Source: JASGKO01 sp049840595
Lineage (GTDB): Bacteria > Verrucomicrobiota > Verrucomicrobiia > Chthoniobacterales > Chthoniobacteraceae
Direction: 5' to 3'
NCBI GenBank assembly: GCA_049840595.1
Contig: JASGKO010000039.1
Span: 124,001 to 188,000, forward strand
Length of the DNA: 64,000 bases
The translations under genes were made by a program, and so were the position numbers. Below the pieces are notes generated by a model that had not been told where the DNA came from, made no database searches, and saw only the letters and a program-made list of their open reading frames with translations. Below, piece by piece: positions 47,708 to 56,077 of this stretch. The stretch's first letter is position 1. Each line of letters opens with the position of its first letter.

Positions 47708-48763
47708 TCAAGCCAGGGCGGCCGCCGCTTCGCGCACGAGGGTTTCGGTGGTGGCCCAGTCGATGCACTGGTCGGTAATCGACTGGCCGAAGACGAGGCC
47801 ATCCGCATTTTCGCCGAGGGCTTGTGCGCCGGCGACGAGGTTGCTTTCCAGCATGGCCCCGATCACGCCGCGGGTCCCGGCGGTGCGCTGGGCGAGAATC
47901 TCGCGGAAGACGCCCGGCATCTTGCGGAAATCCTTGCCGCAATTTGCATGGCTGGCGTCGATGATGATCGTCGGCACGAGGCCGTTCTTTTCCAACTGGC
48001 CGAGGGTTTCGGCAATCGCACCGGCGTCGTAGTTCGGGCCGTCATCGCCGCCGCGCAGGATGACGTGGCTGGCCGGGTTGCCGGTGGTGGTGACGACGCT
48101 GGCGTGGCCCTCGTCGCTGATGCCGAGGAAAGTCTGCGGCTGCATCGCGGCCTTGATGGCGTTGATGGCCGGGGTGATGGCGCCGGAGGTGGCGTTCTTG
48201 AAGCCGACGGGCATGGAAAGGCCGCTCGCCATCTGGCGATGGGTCTGCGACTCGGTGGTGCGGGCGCCAATCGCGCTCCAGCAGGTGAGGTCGGCAATGT
48301 ATTGCGGGGTAATCGGGTCGAGCATCTCGGTGGCGGTGGGCAGGCCGAGGCTCAGGACGTCGCGCAGGAACTTGCGGGCCAGACGCAGGCCGGTGGGGAT
48401 GTCGTTCGTGCCGTCGAGGTGCGGGTCCATGATGAGGCCCTTCCAGCCGACGGTGGTGCGGGGCTTCTCAAAATAGACGCGCATGACGAGCAGCATGGTA
48501 TCCTTCACTTCATGGGCGAGCCTGGCGAGGCGCTCGGCATACTCGCGTCCCGCCTTGAGGTCGTGGATGGAGCAGGGGCCCAGAACGAGCAGAAAGCGCG
48601 AGTCTTCGCCACTGAGGATGCGGGCAATCGCCTGCCGGGAGGTCGCGACAAAGTCGGCATTTTCGTCGCTGCGGGGCACTTCCTGGCTGAGCGCCAGCGG
48701 GGATGGCAGCACCGTGTTCTTAACGACGTGCAGGTCGGATACGCGAGTCATGGCAGTTTGCAT
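47708..48763 (-). CDS. Class I DAHP synthase (AroF/AroG/AroH type)
   Basis: 351 residues, matching E. coli AroG length. Condenses phosphoenolpyruvate and erythrose 4-phosphate in the first step of the shikimate pathway. Motifs: 'LLVLGPCSIHD', 'VYFEKPRTTVGWKGLI', 'GARTTESQTHRQMASGLSMP', 'DASHANCGKD' and 'GQSITDQCIDW'. The ATG at 48763 is chosen over an upstream extension that lacks conservation; an ATG four codons later is also possible. Which feedback type (Phe, Tyr or Trp) is not decided. Confidence 0.93.
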   Translation of the reverse strand: MQTAMTRVSDLHVVKNTVLPSPLALSQEVPRSDENADFVATSRQAIARILSGEDSRFLLVLGPCSIHDLKAGREYAERLARLAHEVKDTMLLVMRVYFEKPRTTVGWKGLIMDPHLDGTNDIPTGLRLARKFLRDVLSLGLPTATEMLDPITPQYIADLTCWSAIGARTTESQTHRQMASGLSMPVGFKNATSGAITPAINAIKAAMQPQTFLGISDEGHASVVTTTGNPASHVILRGGDDGPNYDAGAIAETLGQLEKNGLVPTIIIDASHANCGKDFRKMPGVFREILAQRTAGTRGVIGAMLESNLVAGAQALGENADGLVFGQSITDQCIDWATTETLVREAAAALA

Positions 48764-48924
48764 TTGGGCAAAATAATCGGTTTCCCAGCCGGCCTGCATC
48801 GATCGGAGTGATATTTCCCTCCAGCGAGGCAGGCAGCCGGGGGCAGGAATAGTCCAGCGGGGTGGCCCGGAGCGCAAGAGGAACTTTTAAGCGATCGTAA
48901 AACCAGTGGCCAGCGGAGCAGGAG

Positions 48925-51268
48925 TTGGCGTATGAGAGAGGAGGTGAATGCGGTAAAAGATTTATTCCTTTGAAAAAGCCTTCGTTCCAGCCTGGTCGGC
49001 GCCTGTGGTCCAAGCGATTTCTCGCCGCCGCTTCGGCGTGCGCGATTGGCACGGGGGTGATTTGCCTGCTGGCGATTTACGGGTGGCTGGCCCATGTGCC
49101 GATCCTGACCACCTACCTGTCGGATGAGCCGACGACGAAATTTTCCACGGCGGTGACGCTGCTCTTTGCGGCGATTTCGCTGTTTCTTTCGGTGCGGGAG
49201 CGGGAGTATTCCCCAGGGGTGCGGCGCTGGACGCGGGCGATTTCGATCGGGCTGGCGGCGGCGGTGCTGGTGATCGGGATCGATGTTTTCATCGAGGCGA
49301 GTCTGCGGCTGATCCTGCATGGCGGTCCGCTGCCTTCGGAATGGCGGAAATATGAGGAGCAACCGCTGATCATCCCACCTTCCCCGGTGACGATGATGGG
49401 GATCATGTTTGCCGGGGTGTCGCTGCTGGTGTGGCGGATGCGCTGGGGGGTCTCGGTGCTGGGGTTTTCCACGCTGGGGCTGGCGACGATGGGCTGGTTT
49501 GGCCTGAGCGAGCGCCTCTACACGCTGGGGAATCCCCGCAGCCTCTTCTTCTTTGGGAGCCCGGCCATTCCCACCTCGCTGGCCTTTTTCCTGTTGGCGA
49601 CGGGTCTGGTGTTCCTGCGGCCGCGCGAGGGCTTCATGCGCATCCTCACGAGCCCCGGCCCGCGCGGGGTGTTTTCCCGCCGGTTTATCCCGTTTGCGCT
49701 GGCGTTCATGATGCTCTACGGCTGGGTGCAGATCCAGGTCGAGACGCAGTGGAGCTTTTCCCGGGAAAGCGCGGTCGCGAGCTACAGCACGATCATTGTC
49801 GCCTCGCTGATCGCGGCCTCGATGGCCACGGCGTTGATTGTCGAGAAGTTCGACGGGCAGCGCCGACATTCGCAGAACCGGCTCACGGCGAGTGAGCGCC
49901 GCTTCCGCCTCCAGATCGAGGGGGTGCGGGACTACGCCATTTTCACGCTGGACCCCGCGGGCAAGGTCTCGAGCTGGAACGAGGGCTCGGCGCGCATCCT
50001 GGGCTACGAGGCGGCGGAAATCATCGGGCGGCCCGTTTCCGGTTTTTTTGCGGAGCCGGATGCGGCCCTGGAGGAGGCGGCGCGGGAACTGGAGGAAGCC
50101 GCGAGCGTGGGCAGGACCCGAGCGGGAGTGCTGGCGGCGGCGCAAGGATGGAAAGCTCTTTTGGGCGAATGTGCTGCTCACGGCCATTCGCGACGAACGA
50201 GGCCGGCTGCAGGGCTTTAGCAACGTGATCCGCGACATCACGGAGCGGCGGGCGATCGAGGAGCGGCTGCGCGACAGCGAGGAGCGCTTCCGCAGCGCGT
50301 TCGACAATTCCGAGATCGGCATGGTGCTGGTCGGGACTGATGGCGTCTGGCAGCGGGCAAATGATGCCATTTGCAACTTCATCGGCTACACCCGGGACGA
50401 GACCCGCCAGCTGCATTTCCGCGATATCACGCATCCCGACGATCTCGGCAAAGATCTGCAGTCGCAGGCGGATCTGCTCGCAGGCCGGTTGAGCCGGTGG
50501 GGAACGGAAAAGCGTTATATCCACAAGAACGGCAGTATCTTGTGGGGGCGGGTGGCGGTTTCGTTGATTCGCGGGCCGGAGGGGCAGCCGCTCCATTTCG
50601 TGGCCGAGGTGCAGGACATCACCCAGCAGCGGAAGGCCGAGGAGCAGATCAAAGCGTCGCTGGCGGAAAAGGAGGTGCTGCTGCGCGAGGTACACCATCG
50701 CGTGAAGAACAATATGCAGGTGATCACCAGCCTGCTCCAGTTGCAGTCGAATCACATCCCCACCGACGAGGGCAAGGCGGCCTTCCGCGAGTGCCAGCTC
50801 CGGATCCAGACGATGGCGATGATCCATGAGCGGCTCTACCAGTCGCAATCCCTTGCCACGATCAATTTTGGCGAGCACCTCACGGGGCTGGCCCGGCTGA
50901 TCCTGCGAAGTCACGTGCACGGCGATACGGAGGTAGCCCTCGTGACCGACTGCGATGCGGTGGAACTGAAGCTCGACCTCGCGATTCCCCTGGGCCTCAT
51001 CGCGACCGAGATGATCACGAATGCTTTTAAACACGGGTTTAAGGGATGTGAACGCGGGTGTGTGGAGGTCGCCTTGAAGAACCCGGGGGACGGCAAGCTA
51101 TACCTCAGCGTCTCCGACAACGGGGTGGGCCTGCCCGAGGGCTTCTCCATTCACGGCTCGCGCTCGCTGGGGTTGCGCATTATGGAAAACTTGTCACGTC
51201 AGCTCCGGGCCGAGTTCACTTGCTTAAATAATAACGGCACGCGTATGCAAGTCTTGCTTAACGTATAG
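48925..51268 (+). CDS. Membrane PAS sensor kinase of the HisKA_2 group (one frameshift)
   Basis: About 780 residues. An N-terminal integral-membrane sensor of roughly seven helices (from 'FLAAASACAIGTGVICLLAI') is followed by two PAS domains ('IEGVRDYAIFTLDPAGKVSS'; 'AFDNSEIGMVLVGTDGVW') and a HisKA_2/HATPase kinase: 'REVHHRVKNNMQVITSLLQL', 'TEMITNAFKHGF'. Frame 1 changes to frame 2 near 50135. No ATG fits the start in this frame; TTG at 48925 or 48970 is used. A GTATGCAA/TTGCATAC inverted repeat spans the stop. The next gene, a receiver-kinase, starts 25 nt later and may be its partner. Confidence 0.82.
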
Positions 51269-51293
51269 ATTTGCATACAACCACGCTACAGAA

Positions 51294-52871
51294 ATGACCC
51301 CTAACAATAAGAACCTCGATTATAGAGCGGCGGGAAGGTCTCGAATTTTGATCGTCGAGGATGAGAGCCTGGTGGCGGAGGATCTGGCCCAGCGGCTTGA
51401 GCGGCTGGGCTACGAAGTCTGTGCCCGGGCCGATACCGGGGAGGGGGCGGTCAACATGGCCCGCGTGCATGCGCCCGACATGGTGCTGATGGATATCCAC
51501 CTGCTCGGCGAGATGGACGGGGTGGAGGCCGCGCGCAAGCTGCGCGAGGAGGCTGGGCCGCCCGTGCTCTTCGTCACCGCCCATGCCGACGACATGACGC
51601 TGCAGCGCACGGCGAATACCGAGCCCTACGGGTTCGTGCTCAAGCCCTTTGACGAGCGTGAGTTGAAGGCGGCGATCGAGACCGCCTTTCACCGCCGCCG
51701 CGCCGAGCAGCGCGTGATGCAGATCGAGCGCAAGATGCAGGAGGCCCAGCGGCTCGAAAGCCTCGGGGTCATCGCCAGCGGCATTGCGCACGATTTTAAC
51801 AACCTGTTGCACGCCATTACCTGCAACGCTTCGCTGGCCGACGCCGTTCCCGACGACAAGGAACTGGTGAAAAACTGCCTCGCCGAGATCGAAAGCACCG
51901 CCCGCCGCGCGGCCCAACTATGCAGCCAGATGCTGGCCTACGCGGGCCAGGGCCGCATGCAAAAGGCGGAGATCGACCTCAGCGATTTCACCCGCGATGC
52001 CCTGCACCTGGCAAATACCGGCATCTCCCGCAGTGCCACCTTGCACCTCCGGCTCGATCCCGGCCTGCCCACGATCAATGCCGACCGCAGCCAGCTCCAG
52101 CAGGTGGTGATGAATCTCGTCATCAACGCCAGCGAGGCGCTGGATGGCCCTGGGGACATCACGATTTCCACCCGCTTCGAGCATCTCGACGACATTTTTC
52201 TCTCCGCCTGCCATGGGCACGACGGGCTCCAGCCGGGCCATTACCTCGTGCTGGAGGTGACGGATACCGGGACCGGCATGTTGCCGGAGACGAGGATGCG
52301 GGTTTTCGATCCCTTTTTCACCACCAAGTTTACCGGGCGCGGCCTGGGGCTCGCGGCGGTGAGCGGCATTGTCCGTTCGCATGAGGGCGGTATCGCCGTC
52401 CGTAGTAATCCGGGAGAGGGGAGCACCTTCACCGTGGTGTTCCCGCCGTCGCGCACCGTGCTCGCCGAGGAGCCGCCCACCCCGTCGATCCGGGGCTGGA
52501 AAAGCTCCGGTCGCATCCTGCTCGCCGACGACGAGCTGCCGCTGCGGGTCGCGGGCAAGTCCGCGCTCCAGCACTTTGGCTTCGAAGTGGAACTGGCGGT
52601 CAATGGCCGACAAACGGTGGACCTCGTACAGGCGGACCCCACGGCCTATCGGGCCCTGGTGCTCGATCTCACCATGCCGGTGCTCGATGGCGGCACGGCT
52701 TTTCAGGCCATTCGTGCCAGTTATCCGGAGCTGCCCATTCTGCTGGTGAGCGGCTATGCCGAGGACCGCGTGCGCCCGCTGCTGGAGCCCGGCTCGCCGA
52801 CGCTCTTTCTCCACAAGCCGTTTACGATCAGCACCCTGGCGATCAAGATCCGGCAACTGCTGAACGAGTAG
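51294..52871 (+). CDS. Hybrid signalling protein: receiver - histidine kinase - receiver
   Basis: 525 residues. N-terminal receiver (phospho-Asp in 'MVLMDIHLLGEMDG', Lys in 'GFVLKPF'), then HisKA ('SLGVIASGIAHDFNNLLHAI'), HATPase ('ITISTRFEHLDD', 'GRGLGLAAVSGIV') and a second receiver ('RALVLDLTMPVLDGG', Lys in 'LFLHKPF'). Lacking membrane segments, it is cytoplasmic and probably receives phosphate from the sensor just upstream. Confidence 0.88.
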   Translation: MTPNNKNLDYRAAGRSRILIVEDESLVAEDLAQRLERLGYEVCARADTGEGAVNMARVHAPDMVLMDIHLLGEMDGVEAARKLREEAGPPVLFVTAHADDMTLQRTANTEPYGFVLKPFDERELKAAIETAFHRRRAEQRVMQIERKMQEAQRLESLGVIASGIAHDFNNLLHAITCNASLADAVPDDKELVKNCLAEIESTARRAAQLCSQMLAYAGQGRMQKAEIDLSDFTRDALHLANTGISRSATLHLRLDPGLPTINADRSQLQQVVMNLVINASEALDGPGDITISTRFEHLDDIFLSACHGHDGLQPGHYLVLEVTDTGTGMLPETRMRVFDPFFTTKFTGRGLGLAAVSGIVRSHEGGIAVRSNPGEGSTFTVVFPPSRTVLAEEPPTPSIRGWKSSGRILLADDELPLRVAGKSALQHFGFEVELAVNGRQTVDLVQADPTAYRALVLDLTMPVLDGGTAFQAIRASYPELPILLVSGYAEDRVRPLLEPGSPTLFLHKPFTISTLAIKIRQLLNE

Positions 52872-52877
52872 TATTTG

Positions 52878-52949
52878 TACCGCAGAGGGGCGCCGGTTTT
52901 TCAACGGGCTGCGGCCTTGCTCTGCGCCTCCGTGTCTTGGCGGTGAGCT
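52878..52949. repeat. Repeat family C-like segment abutting alaS
   Basis: TACCGCAGAGGGGCGCCGG and, further on, CTCTGCGCCTCCGTGTCTTG followed by GCGGTGAGC; the latter resembles 9556-9585 and, in reverse complement, the CACGGAGG elements. It directly follows the minus-strand alaS stop. Confidence 0.5.
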
Positions 52950-55667
52950 TTATCCGAGGAGTTCGCGGGCCTTGGCGAGGGCGGCGTCGAGTTGGGTCGC
53001 CTCCTTGCCGCCGCCGCGGGCGTTGTCGGGTTTGCCGCCGCCCTTGCCGCCGACGATCGGGGCGATGGTCTGGATGATCTTCCCAGCCTGCACCTTCGCG
53101 GTGAAATCGGGGGAGACGCTGGCAATCAGGGCCACGGCGCCATTATTGGCCGCGCCGAGGACGGTCACCCCGGCGAAGCCGAGCGACTTCAGCGCGTCGG
53201 CCACGGTTTGCAGGGTGTCGCCGTCGGCGGTGCCGAGATTGGTGATGATGGCAGGCGTGCCGTTGATGGTTTGGGCGCTGGCAAGGAGGTCCTTGGCGCG
53301 TCCGGCGGCTTCGCGCTGCTGAGCGGCTTTGAGGGCTTTCTCCAGTTCCTTTTGCTGGGCGAGCAGGCTTTCGATGCGCTTCTCCAGTTCCGGCAACGGA
53401 GTGCCGATCTTGGAAGCGAGCGCGTGCAGCCGTTGCGAATCCGCGACCGCGTTTTCGTAGGCATACAGGCCGGCGGCCGCTTCGATACGGCGCACGCCGG
53501 CGGCAATCGCCGCTTCGCTTGCGATGCGGAAGAGGCCGATCTCACCCGTGGCCCGGGTGTGCGTGCCCGCGCAGAGTTCCATCGAGTAGCCGTCGAAGGC
53601 CTGCGGCTTCCCACCGATCTGGACCACGCGCACGGTCTCGCCGTACTTGTCGCCGAAAAATTGCATAATGTCACCGCGACCGCGCACGTCGGCATAGGGC
53701 ACTTCGCGCCACGAGACGGCGGCGTTTTCCACGATGCGCTCGTTGACCAGCTTCTCGATGTCGCGCACCTGCTGCGGGGTCAGCGCGCCGCTGTTGAAGT
53801 CAAAGGTCAGCTTGTCGGGTCCGACGAAGGAACCCTTCTGCGAGGCTTCCTTGCTGACCACCTCGTGCAGCGCCCAATGGAGCAGATGCGTCACCGTGTG
53901 ATGGCGTTGAATCGCGGCGCGACGTTCGTGATTGAGCTGGATGGTCACATGCTCGCCGACCACTGGGGCGTCGGTTTCGTCGAGGAAGTGGAGCCAGGTA
54001 TGGCCGCTCTTTTGCGTATTGGCGATGCGCCAGGAACGTCCGCCCGAGGCGCTGATCTCGCCGCTATCGCCAACCTGACCGCCCATCTCCGCGTAGCACA
54101 CCGAGTGGTTGGCAATGACGACCGTCTTGCCCTTTACCGAAAGCACTTCCAGCACCTCCGCGCCGGTATGCTCGTGATCGTAGCCGAGGAAATGCGTGGC
54201 GTCCTTGGTCTCGACCTCGCTCAATTCGATGACCTGCTTTTTCTGCGCGGCGCGAGCGCGGGAGCGCTGCTCTTCCATGTGCTTCTCAAAGCCATCCACA
54301 TCCACCTTGAGACCACGTTCGCGGGCCATCAGCTCGGTCAGGTCGAGCGGGAAGCCGTAGGTGTCGTAAAGTTTGAAAGCGAAGTCGCCAGCGATCTGTT
54401 TGGTCGTCGCCGCGCCTTCATTGAAGATTTCGATGCCGGTATCCAGTGTCTTGTTAAACGCCTCTTCCTCGCGCTTGAGCACTTCTTCGATATGCTTCTG
54501 GCGGGTGCGGAGTTCGGGGAAGACTTCGCCCATGGAGCGGGCGAGGATGTCCACCAGCTTGTAGAAAAACGGCTCCTTGAAGCCGAGCGAGCGACCGTAG
54601 CGGACGGCGCGGCGCAGAATGCGACGGAGCACGTAGTTGCGGTCCGAGTTGCCGGGCTGGATGCCGTCGGCGATGGCGAAGCTGAGGGTGCGGATGTGAT
54701 CGGAAATTACGCGGAAGGCGATATCGACCTGCTCCTGCTCATTCGCGCCGGTGCTACCGGCGACGGGCAGGGTGCTGGTGTATTTTTTGCCGCTCAGCTT
54801 TTCGATCTCGTCGAAGATCGGGCGGAAGACATCGGTCTCATAGTTCGAGATCGTTTCCGAGAACGTGGTGAAGCCCTTGGTGCATTGGAGGATGCTGGTC
54901 ACACGCTCGAAGCCCATGCCGGTATCCACGTGCTGCGCGGGCAGCGGCGAGAAGGTGCCGTCCGGGTTCGCATTGAACTGGATGAAGACGAGGTTCCAAA
55001 TTTCGATGCACTCGGCGGTGCCCTTGTTCACGAGCGCGCCCTTGGTGTCGCCGCTCGGGGTGAGGTCCACGTGGAGCTCGGAGCATGGGCCGCACGGGCC
55101 GGTATCGCCCATCATCCAGAAGTTGTCCTTCTTGTTCCCATTGACGATGTGGACCGCCGGATCGAGGCCGACGGCGCGGAATTTCTCGGCCCAGAAGTTC
55201 CAGGCCTCCTCGTCACGCTCGCTCGGGTCGCCGAGCGATTTGTCGGGATTGTAAATGGTCGCGTAGAGGCGGTTGGCCGGGAATTTCCAGCGCTCCACCA
55301 CCAGTTCCCACGCCCATTCGATCGCGTCCTTCTTGAAATAATCGCCGAAGCTCCAGTTGCCGAGCATCTCGAAAAAGGTGTGGTGATAGGTATCGAGCCC
55401 CACATCGTCGAGGTCGTTGTGCTTGCCGCCGGCGCGGATGCACTTCTGCGTATCCGCCGCGCGGGTGTCGCTGCCGGGGACCGCATTCGCCCACTTGCTC
55501 ACGTCCGCCTTGCGCTCGCCGAGGAAGATCGGGACGAACTGGTTCATGCCCGCATTCGTGAAGAGCAGGTTCGGGCTGTCGGGCATGAGCGACGAGCTGG
55601 GCACAAGGGTGTGCGATTTCTCGCGGAAGAAATCGAGGAAGCTCTGGCGGATTTGGGCGCTGGTCAT
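52950..55667 (-). CDS. alaS: Alanyl-tRNA synthetase
   Basis: 905 residues. Class II synthetase with 'FTNAGMNQFVPIFLGE', 'THHTFFEMLGNWSFGDYFKK'-type 'YHHTFFEMLGNWSFGDYF', the editing-domain 'HTVTHLLHWALHEV', and zinc-binding 'MELCAGTHTRATGEIGLF'. The C-terminal C-Ala domain follows a coiled coil ('LLAQQKELEKALKAAQQREA') and ends 'ATQLDAALAKARELLG'. Start at 55667 (or the ATG just before it) fits the conserved 'MTSAQIRQSFLDFF'. Confidence 0.96.
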   Translation of the reverse strand: MTSAQIRQSFLDFFREKSHTLVPSSSLMPDSPNLLFTNAGMNQFVPIFLGERKADVSKWANAVPGSDTRAADTQKCIRAGGKHNDLDDVGLDTYHHTFFEMLGNWSFGDYFKKDAIEWAWELVVERWKFPANRLYATIYNPDKSLGDPSERDEEAWNFWAEKFRAVGLDPAVHIVNGNKKDNFWMMGDTGPCGPCSELHVDLTPSGDTKGALVNKGTAECIEIWNLVFIQFNANPDGTFSPLPAQHVDTGMGFERVTSILQCTKGFTTFSETISNYETDVFRPIFDEIEKLSGKKYTSTLPVAGSTGANEQEQVDIAFRVISDHIRTLSFAIADGIQPGNSDRNYVLRRILRRAVRYGRSLGFKEPFFYKLVDILARSMGEVFPELRTRQKHIEEVLKREEEAFNKTLDTGIEIFNEGAATTKQIAGDFAFKLYDTYGFPLDLTELMARERGLKVDVDGFEKHMEEQRSRARAAQKKQVIELSEVETKDATHFLGYDHEHTGAEVLEVLSVKGKTVVIANHSVCYAEMGGQVGDSGEISASGGRSWRIANTQKSGHTWLHFLDETDAPVVGEHVTIQLNHERRAAIQRHHTVTHLLHWALHEVVSKEASQKGSFVGPDKLTFDFNSGALTPQQVRDIEKLVNERIVENAAVSWREVPYADVRGRGDIMQFFGDKYGETVRVVQIGGKPQAFDGYSMELCAGTHTRATGEIGLFRIASEAAIAAGVRRIEAAAGLYAYENAVADSQRLHALASKIGTPLPELEKRIESLLAQQKELEKALKAAQQREAAGRAKDLLASAQTINGTPAIITNLGTADGDTLQTVADALKSLGFAGVTVLGAANNGAVALIASVSPDFTAKVQAGKIIQTIAPIVGGKGGGKPDNARGGGKEATQLDAALAKARELLG

Positions 55668-55794
55668 CATGGCGGTCAAAAAAAGGGTGCGGGCAGCCGT
55701 CAATTTGCGGCGGGCGGCGAAAATAGTCAAAATCTGCAGGCCATGGCGAGGGAAGTTTTTGGAAGGCCGGGCCGCGCCTCCCCGGGAGGGGATC

Positions 55795-55830
55795 GAATTT
55801 ACCACGAAGCGTACGAAGGACACGAAGTTG
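55795..55830. repeat. Repeat family C element
   Basis: TTTACCACGAAGCGTACGAA followed by GGACACGAAG, similar to 31831-31867, in the gap before the ethylene-receptor-like gene. Confidence 0.65.
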
Positions 55831-55873
55831 AGGGAGGAGTCCACCGCGCGCGCCGATTCACGCAGTTTTTTAA

Positions 55874-55891
55874 CAACTCGATATCAAGTTG
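55874..55891. promoter_or_regulatory. Palindrome between alaS and the ethylene-receptor-like gene
   Basis: CAACTCGATATCAAGTTG is an 18-bp palindrome broken at one symmetric pair. It lies about 190 bp before the kinase start and could be an operator or part of the adjacent repeat. Confidence 0.35.
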
Positions 55892-56077
55892 CTTATCCGG
55901 TAAATTCGGTTCATGATGGCCCGGACTTTTCTGCCCTCCTGATCCAAAATCCTGATCCCAAAATAACTTTTCCTCCCGGCCATGCTTGCACTTGTCACAG
56001 AGAAAATGCGGGCTAGACTAGACAGTTGGTGCCAGCCTTTTTTGCCCAAGAGATTTCCGGTCCATGCCTAGATTTTT

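Noticed and set aside
52992..55916. 974-residue plus-strand ORF opposite alaS
   Set aside because: The alaS motifs are unambiguous on the minus strand.
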